The notes beneath the pieces are model-generated. The model did no database searches. It saw only the letters and a list, made by a program, of their open reading frames with translations, and was not told where the DNA came from. From an uncultured Paracoccaceae bacterium (GTDB taxonomy: Bacteria; Pseudomonadota; Alphaproteobacteria; Rhodobacterales; Rhodobacteraceae), in assembly GCA_937872465.1 (NCBI GenBank), contig CALMSR010000033.1:19231-83230 (forward strand): a stretch of 64,000 bases of DNA. The letters are read 5' to 3'. Both the position numbers and the translations under genes were made by a program. Below, piece after piece: positions 23,736 through 32,113 of the stretch (positions are counted from its first letter, which is position 1; the number at the start of each line of letters is the position of its first letter).

Positions 23736-25283
23736 TCACGACCAGAACGGCCGCGCCGCGCGCAGCCGGTCCCAGCGCGCGAAGAGATCGGGCCGCTGCT
23801 GCCCGGCCCGGACGGTCAGCGTGCCCAGCACCCAGCCGACCGCGCGCTGGACATCCCCGTCGTCCCGACCCGGCGCCTCGGGGCCGGTCAGCGCCTCGGC
23901 GGCCATGGCGGCGTCGTTGAGATGGCCGAAGCTGTCCTGAAGCGATTTCAGCTCCTTGATATAGGCCGCGACCTTCGCGCCCGGATAGATCGGCGCGAAG
24001 GTGTCGGCGGCATAGCGCAGCTTCTTCAGCTCCTTGCGCAGGGCGTGCAGGCCCTCGGTATCGAGCTTGCGGATCCGGCGTCCCCGCCTGCGCACCCGCC
24101 GCAGCCGCGCGTCGAGCAGGCCGCCGGCGAGACCGCCCACCGGGGCCGCCAGCCGTTCGGTCTGCGAATAATCGGACGGGGCCAGCCAGCCGCGGCCCTC
24201 GATCAGCCGGCCGAGGTCGAAGAGAAACCCCGCCGCCTCGGGCTCGGCCAGCGTCCGGCGCACCGCGCGCCGCACCTCGGCGCCGCGGGCCGCGAGAGAG
24301 CCCAGGAGCGCCTCCCGCGCCGCCGCGTCGAGGCCGGTCTCCACCGCCTCCGCGACGATCTCGCCGGTCAGCACGTCGATGTCGCGCAAGGGTCCGACCA
24401 CCTGCCCGAGCCGCTGCGCCTCGCTCCCGAGCGGCGCCAGCGCCGCCTTGCCCAGGCTGGGGCCGAAGATCGCGAAGGCGGTGCGCAGGCGGCGCAGGCC
24501 GACGCGGATCTGGTGCGGCCCCTCCGGGTCGTCGCTCTCGGCGATGATCACCATGTTCTGCGCGATCTGGGCCAGGCAATCGCGGAAGATGTCGCGCGCC
24601 ACCGATTCGACGGTGGCGGAGGCCGCGTAATCCGGGACCCGGGCATTGCGGGGGCGGAGGGGCGGCTCGGCCTCGCCGCGGGCGAGCCGGTAGCCGCGCG
24701 CCGACTTGTTCTCCAGCGAGAAGCGCACCGGGGCGCTGGGAAAGAGCGTGCGGGCGATGCCGTAGAGCTCGCCCACCGCCCCTGCGACCAGTTCGAGCTC
24801 GGCCTCGCGGATCGCCGTGACCGCCTCGCCCGCCCGGATCTCGCCCGCATCGATGGCGAGCTCGACCTCGCCGCCCTCGGGCGCGCGCAGCCGCTCGGTG
24901 GTCCGCCGCACCCGCGTCTCGAAGATGGGCGAGAGCGCGGCCGCCCCGGCGGCGGCGTCGATCGCGCCATAGACGCCCTCGGGGTCGGGACCGTCGAGCA
25001 CCAGCCGGCCGCCCGGTGCCGCGCATTCGACCTCGAGATTGGCGAAGAGGCCGTGGGCGCTTTCCCGGCGGCGCTTGACCGTCTGCACCCAGCGGCGACC
25101 GACCTGCCGCAGCCGCAGCGCGATGCCCTGGGCGGCGAGCGCATGCTCCGGCGTGTCGTAATAGACCGAGCGCAGGAACTGCGTCCGGCGCGGCGCCAGC
25201 CGCAGGAGGGCGAGCGCGGGATGGCGCCGCAGCCGGGCCTCGCCCTCGCTGTCGAGCGTGATCTTGAGCTCGGTCTCGATCAT
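23736..25283 (-). CDS. CYTH and CHAD domain protein
   Basis: A 515-residue protein with an N-terminal CYTH domain (MIETELKITL, the ELK-type EXEXK start of triphosphate-tunnel enzymes, then YYDTPEHALAAQGIALRLR) and a C-terminal CHAD domain rich in helices and conserved histidines (HQIRVGLRRLRTAFAIF, LHALRKELKKLRYAADTF). CYTH proteins hydrolyse triphosphates; CHAD domains bind inorganic polyphosphate. A role in polyphosphate or triphosphate metabolism is likely but no polyphosphate kinase is nearby. Separated by 35 bases from the hydrolase-OsmC gene on the same strand. Confidence 0.9.
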   Translation of the reverse strand: MIETELKITLDSEGEARLRRHPALALLRLAPRRTQFLRSVYYDTPEHALAAQGIALRLRQVGRRWVQTVKRRRESAHGLFANLEVECAAPGGRLVLDGPDPEGVYGAIDAAAGAAALSPIFETRVRRTTERLRAPEGGEVELAIDAGEIRAGEAVTAIREAELELVAGAVGELYGIARTLFPSAPVRFSLENKSARGYRLARGEAEPPLRPRNARVPDYAASATVESVARDIFRDCLAQIAQNMVIIAESDDPEGPHQIRVGLRRLRTAFAIFGPSLGKAALAPLGSEAQRLGQVVGPLRDIDVLTGEIVAEAVETGLDAAAREALLGSLAARGAEVRRAVRRTLAEPEAAGFLFDLGRLIEGRGWLAPSDYSQTERLAAPVGGLAGGLLDARLRRVRRRGRRIRKLDTEGLHALRKELKKLRYAADTFAPIYPGAKVAAYIKELKSLQDSFGHLNDAAMAAEALTGPEAPGRDDGDVQRAVGWVLGTLTVRAGQQRPDLFARWDRLRAARPFWS

Positions 25284-25660
25284 CTGCGCCCCATGGGATC
25301 ACATTGCCGCGCGATGCGCCAGCATCTTGGTGGAAGTGGGAAATTCGTGCTATTCTCATGGGAAGAATGAGGAAACATGATTTGCCCCACTGGCCGCGCC
25401 GCAGGGAGATTATAGCCCGCCGACGGTCCGTGACATTCGAATTCTTCCGCCTTTGCGGACATGCTTCGGCCTCGCGCCGGCACCGGGCCGGAGGAGGACA
25501 GAGTAAGTTAACGATTCTGCACGATGATGACACCTGGCTCGACAAGGGCCGTTCGACATGAGGTGACCATGTCCCAGCGCGCAGACGGATCTCGCGGCCG
25601 GTGCCGCAGACGGTTTCCGCCCCCCGCGACCCATCGCCGGCCGGAAGGGACGGAACGGCG
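25284..25660. other. Divergent intergenic region without a convincing gene
   Basis: 377 bases between two divergent starts, noticeably less GC-rich than the coding sequence around 25330-25450 and 25500-25520. Promoters for both neighbours should lie here, but I see no clear -35/-10 pair. An 85-codon frame on the plus strand (25304-25561) lacks a good ribosome site and has an atypical composition; I do not call it. Confidence 0.4.
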
Positions 25661-26176
25661 ATGAACCCGGCCACGCTCGCCATCGCCTCCGATTTCGTCA
25701 AGGCAGGCATCGACAAGGCCGGCGTGCCGCTCACCGCCTCGCTCGAGGCCTATCTCTCCATCACCTTCGCGCGGTTCATGGGCCGCAGCATCGGTGTCGA
25801 CCTGCTGACCGTGCGGGTGACGGCCGCGCTCGACGCCGGGGCACCGCGGGACGCCATCCGCGCGCTCGCCGACGAATGCCTGATCGCCTGCGCCTTCTTC
25901 GAGGACCGCCTGCGCCGCAACGGCGCGATCCGCCACTATGTCGGGCTCGGCCAGACCACCTACGACGCCGCCGACATGACCGAGCAGGCCTATGGCTTCG
26001 TGCATATGCGCGACGTGATCGCCAGCGCGGTGGATCGCGGCGCCGCGGAGGACGGCCGCATCCTGATCGACCGCGCGCGCAGCGGCAGCACCACCGCGCG
26101 CAACGAGCTCGCCCAGGGCAACGTGGTCATCGGCCCCTGGGCCGCGCCGCCGAAGGGCGGGCTGCTCTGGAACTGA
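25661..26176 (+). CDS. Conserved-looking hypothetical protein
   Basis: I do not recognise this 171-residue protein. It begins MNPATLAIASDFVKAGIDKAG, is largely helical by eye, has no signal peptide or long hydrophobic segment, and ends in a Gly/Pro/Trp-rich tail (GPWAAPPKGGLLWN). An in-frame ATG at 25601 would lengthen it by 20 residues, but the purine-rich GGAACGGCG sits right before 25661. Codon use is like its neighbours (strong GC at third positions), which supports a real gene. It is followed by a family A repeat fragment and then a small ion channel gene. Confidence 0.6.
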   Translation: MNPATLAIASDFVKAGIDKAGVPLTASLEAYLSITFARFMGRSIGVDLLTVRVTAALDAGAPRDAIRALADECLIACAFFEDRLRRNGAIRHYVGLGQTTYDAADMTEQAYGFVHMRDVIASAVDRGAAEDGRILIDRARSGSTTARNELAQGNVVIGPWAAPPKGGLLWN

Positions 26177-26193
26177 CGCGGCCGCCCGGTGGT

Positions 26194-26257
26194 CGTCACG
26201 GGGGCGGGGCGGGCGCTGCCCGGCGGTGCCTGGCCTCGGCGGGATGGTGGTGCCAGG
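26194..26257 (-). repeat. Dispersed repeat family A, partial copy
   Basis: The segment containing GGGCGGGGCGGGCGCTGCCC and then GGGATGGTGGTGCC corresponds, in reverse orientation, to the left half of the complete copy at 63711-63868. The rest of the element is missing. Two further hairpins follow (GGCGCGCGC paired with GCGCGCGCC near 26312-26336), giving a 216-base gap dominated by palindromes between the hypothetical gene and the channel gene. Confidence 0.6.
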
Positions 26258-26392
26258 CGCGCGAAGCTCCGATGGAAGAGGGCACGGTGTCAAATGCCGC
26301 CGCCCCGGCGCGCGCATTGTGGCGCGCGCCTCCAGCCGGTAAACCGCCGCTGCCCGCCCCCCTGCAGGGGCGGCGACAGGCCGGGAGCCGTC

Positions 26393-26827
26393 ATGGACTA
26401 TGCGATCGTCTGCGCGGTGGCGCTCTTTCTCATCGTGGTGACGACCGTGCTGCATTACGAGGCGCTGCGCCTCACCGCCGACCTGATGCCGCGGCTCTCG
26501 ATCCGCCCCCGCGCCCGCATCCTCGTGGTGATCGCGGCCGCCCTCTTCGCCCATAGCGTCGAGATCGCGCTCTACGGCTGGGCCTATTGGGCGGCGGGCA
26601 ACCACCTCGGGCTCGGGGCGATCTCCGGCGCGCTCGAGGGCACCCCGGTCGACTACCTCTATTTCTCCGCGGCGACCTTCACGACGCTCGGCGTCGGCGA
26701 CCTGGTCGTCACCGGCCCCCTGCGCATCGTGGTGGGGCTCGAATCGCTCAACGGCCTGATCCTGATCACCTGGACGGCGTCCTTCACCTATCTCTCGATG
26801 GAGCGCTTCTGGCTCGATCACCGCTGA
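26393..26827 (+). CDS. Small potassium-channel-like membrane protein
   Basis: A 144-residue integral membrane protein with hydrophobic segments at about 4-24, 43-64 and 106-130 and a pore loop before the last one. The selectivity-filter position reads TTLGVGD (97-103), close to the TVGYGD of potassium channels but with Leu-Gly-Val in place of Val-Gly-Tyr. The short C-terminal tail has no nucleotide- or ligand-binding domain. The ATG at 26393 is preferred to an earlier in-frame start at 26189, which would add an arginine-rich leader spanning the repeat. The 3' end overlaps cobC (convergent) by ten bases. Confidence 0.75.
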   Translation: MDYAIVCAVALFLIVVTTVLHYEALRLTADLMPRLSIRPRARILVVIAAALFAHSVEIALYGWAYWAAGNHLGLGAISGALEGTPVDYLYFSAATFTTLGVGDLVVTGPLRIVVGLESLNGLILITWTASFTYLSMERFWLDHR

Positions 26828-27348
26828 GCGGGATCGGGGAGGCGGGTCCATTCCCCGAAGCCGAGCCGGCTCTCCCAGGGCGCCGCCTGCCCCCGCAGCG
26901 CGCGGGCCGCGCGCACGACCCCGAGATGCGTGACCCAGAGCACCGGCGCCGCGTCCGCAGCGGTCTCGGCGAGCGCCGCGCCGACCCGCTCGGCGAGCAT
27001 GGCGACGCTCTCCCCGCCATGGGGGCGGGCGCCGTGGAAACCTTCGGCCCAGGCGTCGATCTCGCCGCGGGGCAGGTCGTCCCACCGCCGGCCCTCCCAG
27101 GCGCCGAAATCCATCTCGGCGATGCGCGCATCGACCTGCAGTTCGAGCTGCCGGGCGTCGGCGATGCGCTCGGCGAGGCGCCGGCAGCGGCTGCGGGGGC
27201 TCGACACGATGCCGGCGACCCGCGGCAGGCCAGCGAGAAGGCTTGTCGCCGCCGCCTCGAAATCCGCCGCCAAGGGCAGATCGCTCCGGCCGTAGCAGAG
27301 GCCTTCGCCGCCGAGCGGCCGCGTGTGGCGCAGGAGGATCAGAGGCAC
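26818..27348 (-). CDS. cobC: Histidine phosphatase, probable alpha-ribazole phosphatase
   Basis: Phosphoglycerate-mutase-type phosphatase predicted to dephosphorylate alpha-ribazole-5'-phosphate (or the completed cobalamin-5'-phosphate) in nucleotide-loop assembly. The catalytic LLRHTRP motif is at the very start, the phosphate-pocket SSPRSRCRRLAERI follows, then the acid region AEMDFGAWEG, and the second histidine is in WVTHLGVVRA. The GTG at 27348 overlaps the end of cobS by ten bases and removes an arginine-rich stretch. Assignment to CobC rests on both sequence and the cobT-cobS operon; on sequence alone it is just a family member. Confidence 0.82.
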   Translation of the reverse strand: MPLILLRHTRPLGGEGLCYGRSDLPLAADFEAAATSLLAGLPRVAGIVSSPRSRCRRLAERIADARQLELQVDARIAEMDFGAWEGRRWDDLPRGEIDAWAEGFHGARPHGGESVAMLAERVGAALAETAADAAPVLWVTHLGVVRAARALRGQAAPWESRLGFGEWTRLPDPAQR

Positions 27349-28106
27349 GCCAGCACGCCGAGATAGAGCCCGAGCTCGCTCGTCTGCTGCACCGCGCCGA
27401 GGCAATCGCCGGTATGGCCCGAAAGCCTGCGCTCGAAGCTCCGGCGCATGAGGAGATGGCCGAGCGCGAGCCCGGCGAGCGCGCCCAGGGCCGCGAGCGG
27501 CGGCAGCACCGCGAGAAGCGCGAGGATCGCGAGGCCGCCGGTGGCGAGCGCCAGCCCGAGATGCCTGCCGCCGATGCCCGCCGCCATCCCGGCGCCGGCG
27601 CCTTCCGGACGCAGGTAGCGGCTCGTCGCCATCGCGGCGACGAGCGAGGCGCGGCTGGCGGCATGGCCCGCCACCAGCACGGCCGGCGCGGCGCCCGCCG
27701 GCAGGGCGCCGAGCGCGAGCAGCTTCGCGCCGAGTGTCAGGATCAGGGCCAGCGCGCCATGGGTCCCGATCCGGCTGTCGCGCATGATCGCGAGCGCCCG
27801 CTCCGCGGTCCCGCCGCCGCCGAGCCCGTCGAGGGTGTCGGCGAGCCCGTCCTCATGCAGCGCCCCGGTGATCAGGATGCCCGCGGCGATCGCCAGGAGC
27901 GCGGCGAGGAGCGGCGGGAAGACCGGCACGGCAGCGGCGAAGACGAGGCCGCAAAGCGAACCGATCAGGAGGCCGACCGCCGGGAACCAGCGCGGCGCGG
28001 CCGCCATGCGCGCCGGCGTGAAGAGCCCCATCGGCACCGGCAGCCGCGTGAGGAACTGCGCCGCGACCAGGGCCGTCGCGGCTTCCTCGGCCAGGCGCGC
28101 CCTCAT
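27339..28106 (-). CDS. cobS: Adenosylcobinamide-GDP ribazoletransferase (cobalamin synthase)
   Basis: Membrane enzyme that joins adenosylcobinamide-GDP to alpha-ribazole, completing the lower loop of cobalamin. The 255 residues have several hydrophobic helices and the conserved acidic signature HEDGLADTLDGLGGG that binds metal, as well as the early TRLPVP motif. It overlaps cobT by four bases (ATGA) and cobC by ten, so the three genes form one operon. Confidence 0.93.
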   Translation of the reverse strand: MRARLAEEAATALVAAQFLTRLPVPMGLFTPARMAAAPRWFPAVGLLIGSLCGLVFAAAVPVFPPLLAALLAIAAGILITGALHEDGLADTLDGLGGGGTAERALAIMRDSRIGTHGALALILTLGAKLLALGALPAGAAPAVLVAGHAASRASLVAAMATSRYLRPEGAGAGMAAGIGGRHLGLALATGGLAILALLAVLPPLAALGALAGLALGHLLMRRSFERRLSGHTGDCLGAVQQTSELGLYLGVLACL

Positions 28107-29116
28107 GCCGGCCCGCTGACGCCGGCGCTCTCGAAGCTCGCCATGTCGCGCAGCATCGCCGCGGCGGCGCGCAGGAGCGGCCAGGCGAGCAGCGCCCCGG
28201 TGCCCTCGCCGAGCCGCATGTCGAGGGCGAGCAGCGACGCGGCGCCGAGATGGTCGAGCAGCGGCCGGTGCCCGGATTCCGCCGAGACATGGGCGAAGAC
28301 CATCGCCCGCCGCGCCGCAGGGTCGAGCGCCAGCGCCGCCGCCGCCGCCGCCGTGGCGATGAAGCCGTCGACCAGCACGACCCGGCCCGCCGCCGCGGCG
28401 CCGAGCATGGCCCCGGCCATCGTCGCGATCTCGAAGCCGCCGTATTCTGCCAGCGCCCGCTCGGGGCCGAGCCGGGCGGGGGTCCGGGCCGCGGCGGCGG
28501 CGAGCACCGCGCGCTTGCGCGCAAGGCCGGGATCGTCGAGCCCGGTGCCGCGGCCGACGAGCCCGTCGAGACCGAGGCCGGTCAGCTTGTGCCCGAGCAT
28601 TGCGGCGGAGGCGGTATTGCCGATGCCCATCTCGCCGAAGGCCGCCGCCTCGCCCGGCGCCGCCGCGCCGAGCCGCCGGCCGGTCTCGAGCGCCTGGCGC
28701 GCCTGGCCCTCGTCCATGGCGGGACCGGCGAGAAAGCTGCGGGTTCCCGCGGCGATGCGATGGGAGAGCAGATGCGGATCCGCGATCGGCTCTCCCGCCA
28801 CGCCCGCATCCACCACCTGCACGGGGATGCCCTGCGCCGCGGCGAAGACCGTCGCGGCCGCGCCCCCGGCGAGGAAATTCAGCACCATCTGCCGGGTGAC
28901 CGCCTGCGGATAGGCCGAGACCCCTTCGAGCGCGATGCCGTGATCGGCGGCAAAGATCGTGAGCGTGCAGGTCTCCATGCGCGGGGCCAGCGTGCCCTGG
29001 AGCTCGGCGATCTGCGCCGCCAGCGTCTCGATCCGGCCGAGCGCGCCGAGGGGCTTGGTCTTGCCGTCGATGGCGCGCCGGATCGCTGCGGCGAGGTCGG
29101 ATGGGGCGGGCTGCAC
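28103..29116 (-). CDS. cobT: Nicotinate-nucleotide-dimethylbenzimidazole phosphoribosyltransferase
   Basis: Makes alpha-ribazole-5'-phosphate from dimethylbenzimidazole and nicotinate mononucleotide. The 337 residues carry the family blocks KTKPLGALGRIE, FAADHGIALEGVSAYP and GEMGIGNTASAAML. The gene starts with GTG; GGAGG lies ten bases upstream. First gene of the cobT-cobS-cobC string. No cobalamin riboswitch is apparent in the 66 bases separating it from the EamA transporter gene. Confidence 0.95.
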   Translation of the reverse strand: MQPAPSDLAAAIRRAIDGKTKPLGALGRIETLAAQIAELQGTLAPRMETCTLTIFAADHGIALEGVSAYPQAVTRQMVLNFLAGGAAATVFAAAQGIPVQVVDAGVAGEPIADPHLLSHRIAAGTRSFLAGPAMDEGQARQALETGRRLGAAAPGEAAAFGEMGIGNTASAAMLGHKLTGLGLDGLVGRGTGLDDPGLARKRAVLAAAAARTPARLGPERALAEYGGFEIATMAGAMLGAAAAGRVVLVDGFIATAAAAAALALDPAARRAMVFAHVSAESGHRPLLDHLGAASLLALDMRLGEGTGALLAWPLLRAAAAMLRDMASFESAGVSGPA

Positions 29117-29182
29117 TTTCGTCGGGCCTCCTTGTTTGCGCCGGCCCTTATTGCCGCCCCGCCTGCCCGAGGCCAGCCCATT

Positions 29183-30061
29183 TCACCGCGACGAAGGCCC
29201 CGGCGCCCGGGCGATCTGGACCGCCAGGATGCCGAGCATGATGATGGTCACACCCAGCACGTCGCGCGGGCTCACGCGCTCGCCGAGGATCAGCGCGGCG
29301 GTGGCCACGCCGAAGAACGGGTTGAGGAAGTGGAAGGCGGCGGCCCGCGTCGCGCCGATCCTTCCGACGAGCACGAACCAGACCATCGTCGCGGCGATGC
29401 CCGGCACCAGGGTGGTATAGGCGAAGGCGATCACGAGCGGCGCGGTCCAATGGACCTGCCAGGTCTCGAGCGCCAGCGAGACCGGCAGCAGCGCCGCGGC
29501 GCCGACCAGCATCTGCAGGCCGACGACCATCCAGAGATTGCCGCCGACCGAGACGCCGCGCACCAAGAGCGTCGCCACCGCCAGCGCCAGCACGCCGGCG
29601 AAGCAGAGCGCGAGCCCGACCGGATCGGCGCCGCCGCCGAGCCGGGCCGCCATGATGATGAGCACGCCGAGCACGCCCGCCGCGAGTCCCGCGAGCGCCA
29701 GCGGCGCCAGCCGCTCCCCGAGGAAGAGCCGCCCCAGCCCGGCGACGATCAGGGGCAGCAGGCTCGCCACCACGACCGCGAGGCTCGCCTCGACGCTGCG
29801 CAAAGCCTCGAAATTGAGGCCGAGATAGAGCGCGTTCTGGCAGAGGCCGAAGACCGCCACGCCGACCCATTGCCGGCGCGAAAGGCGGATGCGCTGGCCC
29901 ATCGCCCAGCCGATCGCCAGCGCGATGGCGCCCGAGATCAGGAAGCGGACGCAGAGCGCGAGGAAGGCCGGTGCGTCGGCGACGACGATGCGCGCCGAGG
30001 TGAAGGCGGAACTCCAGGCCGCGACGAAGAACAGCCCGAGCGCGACGGCGCGCCAATCCAT
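29183..30061 (-). CDS. EamA-family drug/metabolite transporter
   Basis: A 292-residue integral membrane protein of the ten-helix EamA (DMT) type, with two homologous halves: the first half opens with ALGLFFVAAWSSAFTSARI, and the second ends with FHFLNPFFGVATAALILGERVS and a last helix. Substrates of this family range over amino acids and small metabolites and cannot be read from the sequence. The ATG at 30061 is taken; a GTG two codons upstream is possible. It precedes cobT in the same direction by 66 bases, so co-transcription is possible but there is no evidence that it handles a B12 precursor. Confidence 0.88.
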   Translation of the reverse strand: MDWRAVALGLFFVAAWSSAFTSARIVVADAPAFLALCVRFLISGAIALAIGWAMGQRIRLSRRQWVGVAVFGLCQNALYLGLNFEALRSVEASLAVVVASLLPLIVAGLGRLFLGERLAPLALAGLAAGVLGVLIIMAARLGGGADPVGLALCFAGVLALAVATLLVRGVSVGGNLWMVVGLQMLVGAAALLPVSLALETWQVHWTAPLVIAFAYTTLVPGIAATMVWFVLVGRIGATRAAAFHFLNPFFGVATAALILGERVSPRDVLGVTIIMLGILAVQIARAPGPSSR

Positions 30062-30073
30062 TCCCACCCCCAG

Positions 30074-30103
30074 AAAAGCAACAGGCCGCGCAGGGGCGCG
30101 ACC
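30074..30103 (-). terminator. Probable terminator after the HU gene
   Basis: On the minus strand an 8-base stem (GGTCGCGC with GCGCGGCC, one G-T pair) around CCCT is followed six bases later by TTTT. It lies between the end of the HU gene and the start of the EamA gene. Confidence 0.45.
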
Positions 30104-30136
30104 CGTGTAGCGCGTGGTCCGGAAACCGGCGCGGTG

Positions 30137-30427
30137 TCAGGCGTTGATCACGTCCTTGAGCTGCTTGGCGATGGTCACCTTCGCCACGCGGTCGGCCGGC
30201 TTCATCATCTGCTCGCCGGTCGAGGGATTGCGCACCATGCGCTCGGCGCGGGAGCGGCAGGCGAACTTGCCCAGGCCCGGCAGGGTGACGGCGCCGCCGT
30301 TGGCGACCTCGTTGGTGACGATGGTGGTCAGCGCTTCGAGCGCGCGGTTCGCCGTGGCCTTGTCCACGCTCGCGGTCTCGGCAATCGCGGCGACGAGCTG
30401 GGTCTTTGTCATGGGCTTTTGCGTCAT
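30137..30427 (-). CDS. HU-family DNA-binding protein
   Basis: A 96-residue nucleoid-associated protein that bends DNA non-specifically. It has the typical MTKTQLVAAIAE start (after a five-residue lead), the PGLGKFACRSRAERMVRNPSTGE beta-arm, and the C-terminal KVTIAKQLKDVI helix. The usual arm proline that intercalates in DNA falls in RNPSTGE. The ATG at 30427 has AGGAAA upstream; an earlier in-frame ATG lacks one. An IHF subunit is the alternative but the arm reads as HU. Confidence 0.9.
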   Translation of the reverse strand: MTQKPMTKTQLVAAIAETASVDKATANRALEALTTIVTNEVANGGAVTLPGLGKFACRSRAERMVRNPSTGEQMMKPADRVAKVTIAKQLKDVINA

Positions 30428-30583
30428 ATGGCGTTTCCTGTCGAGCGGATCAATGAAGCCCGGGCGGCGCGCCCGCCCCGGCATGATGGCACTTATGCCA
30501 GCCGATCACCGAAACTCAATCGCGGAATGCGCAGTGACCCCTTGTTTCATGGGGTTCTGGCGCAACCCATGCGCGACTGTTGC

Positions 30584-30609
30584 AAAAAAGAGTCTCCCCG
30601 GAGGCCGGG
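30584..30609 (-). terminator. Probable terminator after amn
   Basis: On the minus strand the stem CCCGG-CCT-CCGGG is followed seven bases later by a run of six T (30584-30589), directly after the amn stop codon. The stem is short but the T-run is rare in this GC-rich window. Confidence 0.5.
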
Positions 30610-30611
30610 CG

Positions 30612-32102
30612 TCACAGGAATGCCGTCTCGTCGAAACTGCGCAGCTTGCGCGAATGCAGTTTCTCCAGCGGCATCTCGCGCAGGGATTCCATCGCCCGGA
30701 TGCCGATGCGCAGGTGCTGGGCGACCTGGCGCTTGTAGAAATCGGTGGCCATGCCCGGCAGCTTCAGCTCGCCATGCAGCGGCTTGTCGGAGACGCAGAG
30801 CAGCGTGCCGTAGGGAACCCGGAAGCGGAAGCCGTTGGCGGCGATGGTGGCGCTCTCCATGTCGAGCGCGATGGCGCGGGCCTGGCTTAGCCGCGCCACC
30901 GGCCCGGACTGGTCGCGCAGCTCCCAGTTGCGGTTGTCGATCGTCGCCACCGTGCCGGTGCGCATGATGCGCTTCAGCTCGAAGCCGGTCAGGCCGGTCA
31001 CCTCGGCCACGGCGTTCTGCAGCGCCACCTGCACCTCCGCCAAGGCCGGGATCGGCACCCAGATCGGCAGGTCGTCGTCGAGAACGTGGTCCTCGCGCAT
31101 ATAGGCATGGGCCAGCACGTAATCGCCCAGCGACTGGGAGTTCCTCAGGCCGGCGCAATGGCCGATCATCACCCAGACATGGGGGCGCAGCACCGAGACA
31201 TGGTCGGTGATGGTCTTGGCGTTCGACGGCCCGATCCCGATGTTGACCATCGAGATGCCGGCGTGGTTCGGCCGGACCAGGTGATAGGTCGGCATCTGCG
31301 GCTGGCGCGCGGCGAGCATGCCGCTGCGCCCCTTGCGGGTGGTCACCAGATTGCCGGGCTCGATCAGCGCCTCGTAGCCGGAATCGGGATCGGCCAGCGC
31401 CTCCCGGGCGAATTCCACGAATTCGTCCATGTAGAACTGGTAATTGGTGAAGAGCACGTGGTTCTGGAACCAGGAGGGGCTGGTGGCGGTGTAATGCGCG
31501 AGCCGGGCCAGCGAATAATCGATGCGCTGGGCGGTGAAGGGCGCGAGCGGGCGGGCGCCGTCCGCGCCGGGGCTCGGCTTGCCGTTGACGATGTGGTCGT
31601 CGGTGGTGTTCAGGTCCGGAACGTCGAAGAGGTCGCGCAGCGGGCGGTGCAGCGTGTCCTCGATGGATCCCTCCACATGGGCGCCCTCCGCCATGGCGAA
31701 ATGCAGCGGGATGGCGGTGTCGGAGGTGCCGACGCGGACCGGCATGCCGTGGTTCTGGATCAGGAGTCCGAGCTGCTGGGTCAGGTAGCCCTCGAAGAGA
31801 TCCGGCCGGGTGATCGTGGTCTCGTAGACGCCCGGCTCGGTCACATGCCCGAAGGAGAGGCGGCTGTCGACCTTGGCGAAGCTCGCGGTGGTGACGCCGA
31901 CCCGCGGGTAGAAGGCGCGAAAGCGCCCCTCGGGCGCCTCCCCGGCCATCACCCGGGCGAAATGCCCGCGCAGGAACCCCACCGCGGCGTCGTAGCGCCG
32001 CCGGATCTCCGCCACCGCCTCGGCGGCATCGGTGAAGATGTCGTCGGCCTGCGGCGGCGGCGCGAGGATCGGCAGTTCGGAGAGAGGGTTGCGGTGGTGC
32101 AT
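30612..32102 (-). CDS. amn: AMP nucleosidase
   Basis: Hydrolyses AMP to adenine and ribose-5-phosphate. The 496 residues match the full-length bacterial enzyme: an N-terminal AMP-nucleosidase-specific domain (VGVTTASFAKVDSRLSFGHV) and a C-terminal nucleoside-phosphorylase-like domain (NIGIGPSNAKTITDHV, VWVMIGHCAGLRNSQ, ALDMESATIAANGFRFRVPYGTLLCVSDKP). The ade gene upstream on the same strand ends 11 bases before it, giving a two-step route AMP to adenine to hypoxanthine. Confidence 0.95.
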   Translation of the reverse strand: MHHRNPLSELPILAPPPQADDIFTDAAEAVAEIRRRYDAAVGFLRGHFARVMAGEAPEGRFRAFYPRVGVTTASFAKVDSRLSFGHVTEPGVYETTITRPDLFEGYLTQQLGLLIQNHGMPVRVGTSDTAIPLHFAMAEGAHVEGSIEDTLHRPLRDLFDVPDLNTTDDHIVNGKPSPGADGARPLAPFTAQRIDYSLARLAHYTATSPSWFQNHVLFTNYQFYMDEFVEFAREALADPDSGYEALIEPGNLVTTRKGRSGMLAARQPQMPTYHLVRPNHAGISMVNIGIGPSNAKTITDHVSVLRPHVWVMIGHCAGLRNSQSLGDYVLAHAYMREDHVLDDDLPIWVPIPALAEVQVALQNAVAEVTGLTGFELKRIMRTGTVATIDNRNWELRDQSGPVARLSQARAIALDMESATIAANGFRFRVPYGTLLCVSDKPLHGELKLPGMATDFYKRQVAQHLRIGIRAMESLREMPLEKLHSRKLRSFDETAFL

Positions 32103-32113
32103 CGCGGCGGCCC

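Noticed and set aside
25304..25561. Possible 85-residue small gene in the divergent gap before the hypothetical gene
   Set aside because: No ribosome site at a suitable distance, composition unlike neighbouring proteins, and it occupies the place where two divergent promoters must lie.
23728..25734. A 668-codon minus-strand frame that shares most of its span with the CYTH-CHAD gene
   Set aside because: It is a different frame from the one with CYTH and CHAD motifs and translates into Arg/Ala/Gly-rich sequence.
29117..29182. Cobalamin riboswitch before cobT
   Set aside because: The 66-base gap is too short and lacks the conserved B12-box core.
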